Assembly: GCF_020283565.1 (NCBI RefSeq) | Contig: NC_060060.1 | Location: 18,538,001 to 18,602,000 of the forward strand | Length of the DNA: 64,000 bases | DNA from: Trifolium pratense | Taxonomy: Eukaryota; Streptophyta; Magnoliopsida; Fabales; Fabaceae | Reading direction: 5' to 3' | Part shown: positions 51,880-63,425 of the stretch, one piece after another | Numbering within the stretch: position 1 is the stretch's first letter | Layout: each line of letters begins with the position of its first letter | The notes under the pieces: model-generated | Database searches by the model: none | Seen by the model: the letters and a program-made list of their open reading frames with translations, nothing else | Told to the model about the DNA's origin: nothing | Made by a program: the position numbers and the translations under genes

Positions 51880-53036
51880 CCTAAAAGTTTTTAAATGCTC
51901 TTTGTTGTTCGATCAAAGTGTGTTGTCTTAGTTTTTCTTAGGTTGAGTCTTTTGCAATTTTAGAGATCCATCTTGTGAGAAAAGTCTATTGGTTTATAAG
52001 AAGTTCAGAAAAATTGTTAGTCATTTAGTGTATGTATTTAATTATGGTATAAAAAATTAATTAAGCAAAATAGACAAACAGATTCATGCTTTTACAACAA
52101 CTTCTATACTCCGTATTGTGTTAAGCTTGAGCTTGTTTTTATTGTAGATTTGTGGTGGATTTGATTGAGTTTAGATCATTTATTTTTGAGATTGGTATAT
52201 TTTAAGTTAATTTTTGCTCGAAAATTCTTATTAGGAATCTAAAACCTCATTGCACATGGCCATCTCCTGCTGTGGAGATATTCTCAGTCTTCATTGGTCG
52301 TGAAAAGTCCAAGGCTATACAAATCCATGGTTCTTTTGAAGTTTTAATCGATGATGAAGTAAAGTATTACATATTCAAAAGAGAGGAAAGAGATGCTCTA
52401 AGGTTACAAGAACATGTGAATACCGCACCTATCCTAGATGGCTCTCGACTTTTTGAGAATTTCAGTTCTTTAGGAATGAAATTTGATATAAAGGACGTTG
52501 ATGGTCGTTTAGCCATCAAAGGGTTTGTTGATTTTGAAGCTCGGGTTCTTAGTTTTAATTTTTATCAAGAGAAACAGCTATGTTCTTCTATTCTTGGTCA
52601 AAATGGATTCGCAGCTGTGCATTATTCCATCTTCTCTGAAGCTGTTTTGGCTAACATTAAGGTTTACTTAAACCTCAAAAGGGGAGGTGTTGATGTGTAT
52701 CCTGAGGTGGTCTCTGGGAGTCTCATAACCCAATATAGTTGTTATGACTATTCAACACGATATAACAAAGATTACTATCGGATCGTGTTGTTTAAGAGTG
52801 ATGAAGATTCGGTTCAAATAAGTTCTAATGGGACAATACCACTTTCTAGGAGCATGGTTGTTGTGCCAACATATTCCTCTCTTGTTGTCGATGTGAACCT
52901 TTCATTTGGAGACTCCTCCGGCCAGATGCTATCATGTGCTGAAATCATGAGATTTAATATTAATGAAGATAGAAAAACCTTAGAAACAACTGATTATTCT
53001 CTTTGCATGGAGTTAGGTTGGTGTGACATTAAGTAA
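50478..53036 (+). CDS. two-domain DUF6598-like protein, copy 2, 4 exons
   Basis: Exons 50478-51452, 51573-51638, 51735-51787 and 52235-53036 join in frame (1896 bases, 631 residues). It is nearly identical to the gene at 34774. Differences include YTNVSRGELEKLS to YPNVSRGELEKMS, one codon lost at PKKDSP to PKRSP, three codons gained in the acidic linker (SSDEESDDDLPS) and a cluster in domain 2 (FVDWYAGVLGSN to FVDFEARVLSFN). No stops or broken splice sites, so both copies look functional. The 5'UTR intron (50108-50466) is duplicated too. Function is unknown, and the DUF6598 assignment carries the same caution as for copy 1. Confidence 0.75.
51800..51876. repeat. (GT)n(TA)n microsatellite in intron 3 of copy 2
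   Basis: GT repeats grade into about 30 TA units, more than twice the array in copy 1. Confidence 0.95.
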
Positions 53037-53045
53037 TATGGCAAT

Positions 53046-53215
53046 GACATGAGACATTAGGGCGATGAATATTAGCGTGGATGGTCCTTCATGATAGAGT
53101 GCCAACTAGAGAGAATTTAATCCGGCATGGTGTTATCCGAGTAGATGAAGAACATCGCTGTGTTTTCTATGGTGAAGGGGCAGAGACTGTGACACATTTG
53201 TTGAATTTTTTTTAA
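53046..53215 (+). mobile_element. LINE zf-RVT fragment downstream of copy 2
   Basis: Duplicate of 37290-37460, with WMVLHDRVPTRENLIRHGV. Confidence 0.65.
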
Positions 53216-53575
53216 TACAGACTGCATTACTGCACTTGTAAAAATCCATAAGTAGTTACAAAAAATATGATGTTCAATTAGCTCTTAATCGATTTAAGAG
53301 ATAACACTTTAATACAGTTAAAGTGAGCTTATTAACAAAAATGTATGTAAATATTGATTCAAATTGCAATGAAAGGATTCTCATTTCTCAATCCTCCCCA
53401 TTCTTTCTTTGTTTGCACCAAATGTACCTTATATGCTTGCTGTCTTATCTTTTGTGGGCCACTGTTATTGTCATTTATATCACAGAATGTAGGGATGGAT
53501 GTAAAGTATAACTGAACTGAAGTTGTATTTTGACTTACTATTTGGCATATATATGAATGTGATAACATTTCAAAG

Positions 53576-53660
53576 TAAAACTCTCCAGCGGTGGATCCCT
53601 GTGTCATCCCAACAAAGGTATGGTAGCTCAATTGTTGAAGTCTACAGAATAGTTGAGGAG
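53576..53660 (+). pseudogene. UNC13-like exon fragment (duplicate)
   Basis: Copy of 37823-37907 (RWIPVSSQQRYGSSIVEVYR). The duplication ends about 35 bases after its donor site, so the later exons were not copied. Confidence 0.65.
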
Positions 53661-53757
53661 GTAAGCGTATCTTTTCACATGTCATGAACTCCATTGTTGA
53701 AAACGCGTAAATCATGAACCTAAGCTACTTGGAAAGTTGAGTATTAATTTGTTGCAG

Positions 53758-56526
53758 TGACTTGATGAGTGCTCCTCTTAGACGCATCGATGAAATTCTT
53801 GCTTTGCCTTATTCGGTGGATGGATTTAAAGCTCAGGAGGTTCCTCCATCGGATGATGATTCTTCACTTTACAATGGAGAGGAAGAATTAAATTCTGCTC
53901 TCATGGAAAGACAAAAGGAGATGGAATTTTATGACTTGAAACACAAAAGTAAAGGGAAAGAGAAAAAGGGTCAAACTACTGGTTCAAATGCTGATGCGTT
54001 TGATCCTAGTGATGTAGTAAAAAGCATGCGGGAATTTGTTGACATGGTGTCAAGTTACGAGGGAGCTGAAGCTCCTGATGACAGGTCAGTTCAGTTTAAC
54101 TGCTTACATGTTCATTTATGCATAACATATTTGATTTGATGTGCATGCTTCCAAGTTCCATATTTTTATAAAGGTCCAATTCCAAAACTCCAACCTGTTG
54201 ATCAAGACTGAGATTCAGACAAGTCAACAGTGTCCTGTTTGGATGAGATTAAATTTCAGATTCTTTAGGCTTATCTACTGCAATAAGTACCAATGAAGTA
54301 TTGTAGCAAATAAATAACTATGAAGTATTTCTTCCCTGCTTGAATGAGCTTATTAAATAAGTTTTATACTTTTATTATGTACTCCAAAAAACCTGTTCTG
54401 GGCTTATTTTTATAACCTAAAAATCAGAATTCCAAAACATGTTTTTGTGAAAGCTAAAATATATTTTGGTGGTATCTATTTTTATAATAATTTAATTTCT
54501 GACCAAATTAACCTTGTTAAATCATTGACATTCTATTCATCAATAAGTACTTCTCAAAGTGCCTATCCAAATTAACCTTGTTACTTTAGACCCCACTTAT
54601 AACACTGCAGCTTATTTAACAGGTTCTACTATAATACTATAAGCAGTACTTTAGTACAAAGTTATGCGTTTTTTTAACCCAAACTGGATAGAGTTATGGT
54701 AAAGTAGGTGCTGATATCTTGTTATAAAAAAAGATGTTGTGTAGTGGTTATTCCATTTCCTATTACTAATTAATTTTTTCTATTGTCGTCACAATATATG
54801 AAACACTAAGGGAATTGGTTTGAAATAGAATTTGAGTGGAAACACAATAAGAGATTATGGGTGAATTGGTTTGAAATATAAGGGAAAACTTGGGAAGTCT
54901 AAGCAGAACGGGGGTATTAACTATTAAGGGTTCTTCTGTTGGTAGGAAGGTTGCAGCCCCTCAAAGCGCTGCCTTTTAAGTCCTTTTGGTTTCTTTTCTA
55001 TTATGTTCGTCATGCCTTTTATCTATTATTATTATTATTGCTTATTCCACTTGTTATTTGGTTGCCGTTCTATTGCTCCACACATCAAGTTCATTTATTG
55101 GTGTGATTTTACGACGAATTCACAACAATTGATTATTGTCGAAACAAAAAATAAAAGACCTACGGTTCATAAGGTTTGATTTCAACTACATATATAGGAT
55201 ATTCATTTAGAAAAAAGTTCATAATTGTATCCCTCCGTGAAAATATATAAGCAAAAATCATCTTTCTAGATTCATTGCATAATTAATATATCTGACCTAT
55301 AATATAGATCAAATATATTGAACCTAAAAAGATGATTTTTGCTTATATATTACCACGGAGGGAGTAGATGATAATTAATTGTTAATAGTAGGTAATTTCT
55401 GTGTTGTGCAGTTTTTTTTTTTTTTACTAAAGTGGTTATATTTCTTATCAAGTTGTATTGGACAAAATTTATTTTGAATTTTTAAGAAGCACGACAAACC
55501 TTGATGGGAATTGATCACCAAATTTCTTAAGTCAGTCGTCAATTTATCTACGGGATAGAGGTGGGTATATCGGTGGAGTAATTAGTACTCAAAGAATATT
55601 TATAGAATATATGGCAACACAGTGATAATAATATTCTTTAAAAATGGTGTATAGTCAAATAACATAGACAAAACGGTCACAAAGTTTGACGTACTAAATT
55701 AAAAAAGAAAAAATATTTGTATTCTTAAAGGTGCTTTTGATCTGCTAAAAAATAAGAGACTGGGTTATTGGTAATAGAGTTGTTTTATGACCAATGGGTT
55801 ATTGGTAATAGAGTTGTTTTATGACCATTGGTCCATTGCATGATCACATTTATGTTTTTATGATATTCGTGTGCACACACTTGGGCTCCCATTTGGTTTG
55901 AAGTTGGGCATTGATTATCTCTTCTAGTTTGTTATTGAGCAGTGTAACATAGACCAATAAATTTTCTTAGTTGTTTGCGATGCTGTGAGCTGTATGAAAT
56001 ATGCTAAACCATAAACAACTGATACCTTGGTTTTTGTATACTACTGTAGGACTAGCGAGTTAATTGATATTTTTATTGACAATTATATAGATGATTCTGA
56101 TGATGAGAGTGATGGGATTGAATCTGCTGAGGATAATGATGAAGAGGATACTTTCATGCGGCCTTATTCTGATGCTATGAATGAAGAACTTAAGGAAACA
56201 ACCCTTCAGAAAAGTTTTGTTCGAGCCGATGAACAAATTCGAAAGAAGGATGGGGTATTTTGTTTAGGTTTTTGGCTTTTTGCACGTAACGAATGTTCTA
56301 AACGTTAATATATGTGACTGATGTTTTTTTAAAAATTTACTTTCAGGGAACATCACATGCCGCAGAAGATATGGATAATGATTTTTCTCCTGTCGATGTG
56401 GATGTAAATTTATTATAAAGCTTGCTTGATTCCTTTTCTTCCCAACAAGGGCTTCCCGGTCCTGCATCAAATTTGCTTGGGCTCATGGTGGTGCAGTTCC
56501 CGCAAGATGCTAAGAAGAGCATGTGA
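53758..56526 (+). pseudogene. ECD-like pseudogene (exons 2, 4, 5 only)
   Basis: Exon 2 copy 53758-54084 keeps its length, splice sites and open frame (MSAPLRRIDEILALP). Exon 1 is absent, because the segment begins inside intron 1. Exon 3 is gone, replaced by foreign sequence (55010-55765). The exon 4 copy (56087-56253) lost its acceptor through a deletion of about 80 bases at a GAT microhomology. The exon 5 copy (56347-56526) has a stop at 56416-56418 where the intact gene has lysine (VNLLK). It cannot make an ECD protein. Confidence 0.9.
55123..55763. repeat. inserted copy of 44960-45630
   Basis: Includes the MITE (about 55230-55367). In this copy the MITE's right end is CCACGGAGGGAGTA and its left side lacks about 20 bases. 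Just right of it, a 36-base direct repeat (GGGTTATTGGTAATAGAGTT, 55762 and 55798) marks the junction. Confidence 0.9.
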
Positions 56527-58228
56527 TGTTTATGTTACTGTAACTTTTACTAAGGTTGATGGATTCTCCAACAGGGTAGTCTCCAGGTGAAGAACCAGGA
56601 TCTCTTTTCCCAGAAGGTAGTCACCTAGTCAGCAGATAGCATATGGAAATGTCTACTCTCAAGGTGGAATTGCACCAGGTTTTGGTGCTTGATTTGTTTA
56701 GAACAGTGTTATTTCTTTGCCTTATTTGAGTGAACAGCAAGAGGACCTATATCTGTAGCAAGTTATTTGGCTGTAGTACAAGTGGCAAGAGAGGTTTAGT
56801 AAAATGGAAAATAGGATAACCTTATATTGCGAATATATGTAATTCAGAGGGAATGCTAATTATGTTGCATTATTACACTCACAGTTTGGATTTTATATCG
56901 TAGTTTCCAAATGAATTAGACCCTACAGAAGGGATATCAGCCATTTTTGTGTTAATTTTGGTATTTACTTGCGAAATCATTATTTATGTCAATTGTGTTA
57001 ACCACTTAATAGGTTAATGATTAATTTTTTCATTTAATATTTGGATTAGTAACTACCACTTCTGCTATTGTTGAGGTTGAATTGCAAGCCAAGAAATTGT
57101 TAGTACCTGATTACTCAATTCCATATTCCTGTTGTCAGTCTTGCTTATCATATTGAAAAGGTAATAAGAAAGCTTATTGATAGAACACCATGAATTGTTC
57201 TGGTTATGTTTGTAATTATTCACAGAAAAGGAGCTTGTGTCTCTTACAATGGTCCAAGGGGCTCCTTAAGGATTCATCCCCAATCCAGCCAGTCAACCTG
57301 TATGCCATCATGCCTAACAGAACAACCTCTTCTTGGCTCAGTCAGTACAAGTTACAACATACTAACCAACCTGGCAGCTTAGAGGTTAGTTTTACTTTCA
57401 CTCCCCACATTTCCTCTTCCTAGAATAACTAGTAATAAGTCTTGGCTTCAAGTCTAATATCTTATCCTGCCGATAGTCACCTCATCTCTCTGTTATAGCA
57501 GGACTAGAGACATTTAAATGCCCATGGTTCTATCACAGTATTGAAAATCTTAATTTTATATTGTTTGTTAGTTTTAGATTTCAACAAATTTTACAAGGAA
57601 TATTAATTTAATCTGTAAATAGCCATGCAAACTATAATATGTAACTACATAAAATAATTCCATTAACCTCTAAAATGAATACTGTATATCACAGAATGTG
57701 ATTTTAGATTTCAGAGGAATGGAAATAATAATAATAATAATAATAAATTACAGAGCTCAAAGTCATATTTCGGAAATTTATTTATTTTATAGGTGCCAAA
57801 ATATATTTAACTTTAATATTATAGTAATAATTGAATTTGGATGTATGCATGCGTCCATGTGCAGTGTGCTTCTGTCATAGTATATTTACTTACTTTTACT
57901 TTCATTAAGGATATCATAATCTTACTATGTCTTCAACAGATTTCATTTACAGGCAGTTTGGTATTAAAGAAAACATTTTCTAAGAGGGAAAACGGAATCA
58001 TTGATAAATGTTGAAAAGGAGAGCTCAAAACACTACGAAGTAAACCAAAGACTACATTTTGCCATACTTCCTGCTTACAGTTATGGATAAGTAATAAAAA
58101 AAAGAAAAATGAATCTTTTCCTTTCGGGTCAAAAGACACTCTCAATCCACTATCTAATGGAACTGATAATTTTTTTTAAAAAAAGTGATGAATGTTCAAA
58201 GAAACAAATAGGAAACTAGGAAAATATT
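56527..58228. other. duplicated ECD/NET2 intergenic region
   Basis: Colinear with 15288-16972. 57150-57255 is extra sequence absent from the first copy, including TATTGATAGAACACCATG and AAAGGAGCTTGTGTCTC. The (AAT)n tract is short here. Confidence 0.8.
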
Positions 58229-60172
58229 TTATGCATGAGTCTGATCCTTGGCAGCCCTGAGCTTCTTTTGCATGCCAGGGTTCATGAGGGAGAATATGGA
58301 TTGTTTCTTTGGTTTGGAGCCGAAGATAAATGACCAGAGAGGAACCCTGGCTCGATTTTCTGACTGTCTTAGGTTTCCACTTTCTTGTCTCTTTGAAGTT
58401 GACAACTCAAATCGATCATTCAACTTTACAAGTGCCTTTTCAACTTCAAGTGAAAGAGATGTTGCAATATCTAGACCTGTTTGAAGTTCATCAGCAACCT
58501 TATTGTTTTCCTGTTTCATGTTCAAAGCCTCACCTTGGAACTTGGAGGCTTGATAGCTTGTGAACCTGAGATCATCATCTTCAGCACTGGATTTCAATGC
58601 ATTTGTTATCTCCTCTTGGATAACACATAAAGACGAGAATCTACGTTGTAGTTCTTCTTTCAGTAAGGCACATTCTTCCAGCCAGATTGTTATTTCAGTT
58701 TGGATCTCTGTCAGGTGTTTGTAAATCGGCCGTGCATCTGATTTTAAACATTGCGCTGAAGTTCCACTACCTTCTGAAGACTTCCCTTTTTTGTCAAGTT
58801 TTGATGCCTCGAATTGCAAATCTTTAATAGTGGTTTCAAACCTATGCATCTCGGCATAAGTTGTACTGATTGTTAACCAGAAAGTTAAGTTCTCTTCTAG
58901 AATTTCATCCATACTGAATCTGAACTTCTCTTCAATAGCTGATATAGATGAAGGTTCATCAATTTTTAGAAGTTTCTCAATGTCACGTTCTTCTTGTTCT
59001 TGTGGCAGAGATGAAGTTGAGTCAGCCAAGTCCGCATTTCCCTCCAAGGTTTTCTGGAAAAGACTAAGTTTCTGATGTAAAATTCTTATCTCTTGGTCTT
59101 TCATGGAATTAGATGTCTTCGGTTCATTCAACTGCGACTTCAAGCAAGAATCCGAGTGGTTGTCTAGATTTCTGTTCTCTATTTCGGTGAGCCTCTTCTT
59201 CACATCTTTGTAATTCCGAAGAGTATTAGTGTACTCATTTAGAAGAGCTTTTTCTCTATCTTGCATTCCATTCAAAAACATTTGCCGCCAATCAGGTTCG
59301 TCATCTGGTGTCGTTGCATGCTTTTTGTGATCAACTTCAAGAGTACTCTCTGTCTTAGACGAACCTTGCTCTACATCATTTCCTTGCAGTTTCTCAAAAC
59401 TCTCTGAAGAATGATTTTAGGAAGTTGTAATTGTACTCATAGCAACTGTGTCTTTTCCATCACTATTTCCAGGATTAAGAGTCTTCTCATGTTCTTTCAA
59501 GTTTTTCGGAGGGTTGTTTTCCACTTCGGTTGCCCCTTCCATTTTTGAGGTACTAGGGACCTCAAGTGTATTTCCTGTGTGTACACCATTTTGTGGTGAA
59601 CCAGTTACCTTGAACTTGTCATCTGATGTTACCTCATTTTCTAAATAATTGGCAATCTTAAGCTCTTCATCTGAATTTACTGCATCTTCTAACAAACCAT
59701 TATGTTCCTTTTCGGACTTCTTTACATCATTCAGCAAGACATTGTCTTGATTCAATGGAACTTTCCCTTCAGGTTCATGTTTTGATTCAGCCTGGCCTGA
59801 TGAATTCTTATGTATCTGCAATGACTCTGCAACCTTAATCTCCTCATTTAGCTGCTCCTTATCTGAATTTACTGCATCTTCTAACAAACCATTATGTTCC
59901 TTTTCGGACTTCTTTACATCATTCAGTAAGACATTGTCATTGTCTTGATTCAATGGAACTTTCCCTTCAGGTTCATGTTTTGATTCAGCCTGGCCTGATG
60001 AATTCTTTTGCATCTGCAACCTTAATCTCCTCATTTGGCTGCTCCTTATTTGAATTTACTGCATCTTCTAACAAACCATTAGGTTCCTCTTCTGACTTCT
60101 TTACATCATTCAGTAAGACATTGTCTTGATTCAATGGAACTTCGCCTTCAGGTTCATGTTTTGATTCAGCTT
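58229..60172 (-). pseudogene. NET2-like pseudogene (C-terminal part)
   Basis: Copy of the C-terminal half of the 16973-20914 gene. Frame 59281-58229 gives 350 residues of the final coiled coil. A single nonsense codon at 59417-59419 (TAA in place of GAA in the TENHS region) separates it from 60034-59420, which is in the same frame. Near 60018 an 11-base deletion (AGTGAATCTGC relative to the donor) shifts the frame. Homology stops at 60172 inside a 64-residue repeat, so the NAB domain and promoter are absent. Confidence 0.9.
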
Positions 60173-60174
60173 AA

Positions 60175-61850
60175 GATTGATGACTGGGATTTCTGGTGAA
60201 AGGGAATATGTTAGGAAGGGTAAGATAACCAAGATGGTCGTGTTTGAGTTAACTGATGCTAGGTATAATTGAATTCTTTTAATCGGCTACTTATGTTGTG
60301 TTGTGATACTTTTAGTCGTTGTGTCTGTTATATGGTTTTATCGTAGATGTTTTGACATGAGTTTACATTCATGTTATGTTAAATAGTGGGAAACGTGAAT
60401 GTGCTTTGTTCGGGGACTATGTTGATTAGCTAAATAACAAAATGAGAAAGACTGGTGAAGGATTCCCTGTTGACTGTTGTGGTGATCCAATTTGCTAAAG
60501 TTGAGATTTTTAGAGGTAATATTGATTGACACCATTAAAGTATGTGTTCTTTGGAATTTACTTATGTTAACGTTCTTTTTGTTTGCTGTGTAGATCAAGC
60601 TTCTATTCAAAATGTCGTCAACACTACTAAGATATTAATAAATCCTGATATCCCTGAGGCTATTGAATTTAGGAATAGGTTTGTAATATATATTTGTGGT
60701 TTCTTTGTTCTGTTTTTGGTTTTCAATTGTATCATCAGTAATGAAAAAAATTCATATTCGCAGCATTGCTGTCCATGGCATTGAGGTGGAAACAAAAGTA
60801 CCTGTTATCGGTGGAAGTGCTAAACCTTCAATGGATGAAGATTTTCTGCGTATGTATCCCAGAAAGAAAGTGTCCGAGCTTGCTGATATGGAAGAAGATG
60901 GTATCTTCGCTGTCTATGGGGTTGTTACCTCAATTGTCGAAGGGGAGGATTGGTGGTATCCCGCGTGTAAGTGCCATAGATCTGTCGTTCCTGATTCTGG
61001 GCCATACTTTTGCAATGGATGCTCCAAACACGTGTTTCACATTGTGCCAAGGTACTTTATATTAGATATTAAACATAAACACCCTGATGTTGTTTTTGTT
61101 TTTCTGACAGTTTATAAGCTTATGGTTCAAATTATGTTTTGCGTTATAGGTTCAAAACGAAGGTCGAAGTCTCTGATGGTGATGCTGCTTCTGTGTTTGT
61201 TATATTTGATTCAAACATGAGTTATATCATGGAGAAATTGTGTGCTGATTTTGTTGGAAAAGCAAAGGAATATTTCATTGTTATAAGTCTTCCTATGCCT
61301 AATGATTTATAGTTGTGATGTTGAAATCTTCTCCTGCGCAGGTATGCAATGATAAGTCACACCCTGCTGAATTTCAGGGACTGGTTGGTAAGATGTTATT
61401 TATCATTGAGAAGGGAATGAAGCATATGAAAATCTTTGACGGGGCCTTTAGGGTTAAATGTGTGTGCTCCGATTCTAAAATTATTGAGACTTTTTGTGTT
61501 AAAGGCCCATGTTTTACTCCCATTAAGGTAAACCATGTTTGAGTTAATTTTGTAAATTTAGATATGCTATCATGTGTTTGTCTCTGTTCATATTCTGTTA
61601 TTATAAGCTGATATTCGTTGTTATTGTAGACTATGTCGGAAGTTATTGATGTTGACACCGACAATAGTGATGATGAATTCGTGGAAGATTCTCAACCTCT
61701 TGCATTTGATGGAGTTATCATTGCATAAGTACGTGTTGTTTGGAATTTACTTATATTAACGTTAAGAGGAACTTGTCGGACGCGTTTGATGGAGTTGCCA
61801 AGCTTGAGGGCATTAAAACCTTGAAGCGCGTTAAAATTGAGAAAGAATAG
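60175..61850 (+). pseudogene. RPA1-like (replication protein A large subunit) decayed gene
   Basis: Exon-like pieces with plausible borders: GISGEREYVRKGKITKMVVF (60180-60262), ECALFGDYVD followed by a stop (about 60400-60440), NVVNTTKILINPDIPEAIEF (60594-60678), AVHGIEVETKVPV and KKVSELADMEEDG (60764-60900), then WWYPACKCHRSV and PYFCNGCSKHVFHIVPR (60951-61051). The last has the C-x-C...C-x-x-C zinc ribbon of the RPA1 C-terminal OB fold. Later pieces include FVIFDSN, EFQGLVGKMLF and a basic end TLKRVKIEKE with stop at 61850. RPA1 binds single-stranded DNA. In plants many such copies lie in or near Helitrons. Stops and frameshifts in the first OB fold indicate a pseudogene. It abuts the end of the duplication. 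Confidence 0.75.
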
Positions 61851-62399
61851 TGAAAATTGCTTTTTAGACCCTCCTATTATACTTCCAGGCCCCCCGTCTT
61901 GACCAATTTGCCCTTAAAAACCATTTTGGTACCTGCAATACGAAACAAGACTATTTTGGTACGTAACTACCGAAATGGTGGAAACGCTACAAAAAAATAA
62001 CGTGATTAATTGCGGGGATTTTAAACCTATTTTGGGGGGTTCTATGTCATACTTGCGGGGGTTTTAAGCAACTGTGGTATGTTGTGTTCTTACTGCACTA
62101 ATTTTGAGGAGGTTCCAAACCCCCGCAAAAGATGCAAAATAAATCAAACATTCTCCAGCACTAGATTAGCGCTAGATGTGGAAACATAAAAGTCATGGGT
62201 ACCAAAATTGATTAATTTCGGTTTGCATCTACTGAAATGAACTTTTGATCAATGTTTTTCTTTCACTTCTTGGTCTTATCCTAGCATCTATGTTGTGCCC
62301 AATTGTACAACTCAAAATAAGGAGGAAAAAAGGAACAACCAAAATACAGGAAAAACACAACACCAGAAGAAAAACCACAGAAGGGGGGAGCATCAAAAC

Positions 62400-62716
62400 C
62401 ACTCCTAACCACCTCGTTATGCCGTACCAAATATTAGCAGCAAGCCTGCAATGTAAAAAAGATGCTGCGACGACTCCAAAACAACATCACACATGGGGAA
62501 AGCAGCCTCGTCAACACGGATTACATCTCGGCGACTGAGATTTGCTCTAGTAGGTACTCTATCCAACAATACTTGCCAAGACAAGGCACTCACCTTAGAC
62601 GGAACACCACTCTTCCAAATATACTTAAAAACAAAAGAATCCAGCCGGGACAAAGGATTGTTTATCAGAATTGTATTTTCTAAATAAACAAACACAGATT
62701 TCACCGAAATAAACAA
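62400..62716 (-). pseudogene. LINE zf-RVT fragment
   Basis: The minus strand encodes YIWKSGVPSKVSALSWQVLL, DRVPTRANLSRR and VVLESSQHLF, the zinc-knuckle region after LINE reverse transcriptase. Cysteine residues are partly lost. Confidence 0.7.
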
Positions 62717-62879
62717 AGCATCAGCTAACTAAAGTTAGGAACAAACCAAAATTTAACTCATTGTGTCTCCACTCCTTCACGCTATCATCTTTTCAAACAG
62801 ATGATTGGCTCCTCATTCCATTCATAATTGGCTCCTCATTCCATTCATAAAACAAGCATGTTGCGGCTTTCGATCTTCA

Positions 62880-63060
62880 AATCCATCATTTCCAAGAGGC
62901 AACTTTAATTTCATCCACCAGACCAGTAATATCATAAACTCCATTATCAAAGATCATTCTGTTTTGATGTCTCCATATTGACCAGATAACAGCACTACAA
63001 ATCATAACCATACCTTGACGCAACAATTTATTCCCTGGAGTTGCAACAAAAACTATCCAC
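62880..63060 (-). pseudogene. LINE C-terminal fragment
   Basis: The minus strand encodes RQGMVMICSAVIWSIWRHQN, RMIFDNGVYDI and VDEIKVASWK, the end of a LINE ORF2. It lies upstream (in minus orientation) of the zf-RVT piece it should follow. Confidence 0.65.
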
Positions 63061-63174
63061 TACAGAACATAACAGTTTACATTCAAACAACAAGCAGAAC
63101 TACCTCAGTAAAACAAAGATCATCCGCACCAATCAATCAATCAATCTCATATGATTAATAAGGAATAGAAACGA

Positions 63175-63425
63175 ATTGAAGCGTAAGATCAGAACCGAAT
63201 TGAAACCGAATCCAAGCTGAATCGAAACATTTTCGGTAGATACGAACCAAATTGAAGCGTTTTCGGTAGACCGAAGCTGAATCGAAGCATTTTCGGTAAA
63301 TAAGAACCGAATCGAAGCGTTTTGGTAGATAGAAACCGGATCTAAGGAAGATAGGATCTAAGGAAGATGAAGATGAACAACAACTACAGCAGGGTGAACA
63401 ACAACTACAGCAGGGTGAACAACAA
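63175..63425. repeat. two short tandem arrays
   Basis: 63175-63345: about four units of roughly 34 bases around GAAGC(A/G)TTTTCGGTAGA and GAACCGAAT. 63378-63440: two and a half units of the 21-mer starting AACAACAACTACAGCAGGGT. Confidence 0.85.

Larger units (their letters stand above)
49552..60172 (+). repeat. composite segmental duplication
   Basis: 49552-53694 is colinear with 33872-37944. 53712-60172 is colinear with about 12768-18730, interrupted by 55123-55763, which is colinear with 44960-45630. About 17 unmatched bases lie at the first junction. All parts keep donor orientation. Confidence 0.9.

Noticed and set aside
60696..61220. 174-residue frame taken as one continuous protein
   Set aside because: It runs through intron-like sequence on both sides of the zinc-ribbon exon. 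The conserved RPA1-like peptide is only its middle part.
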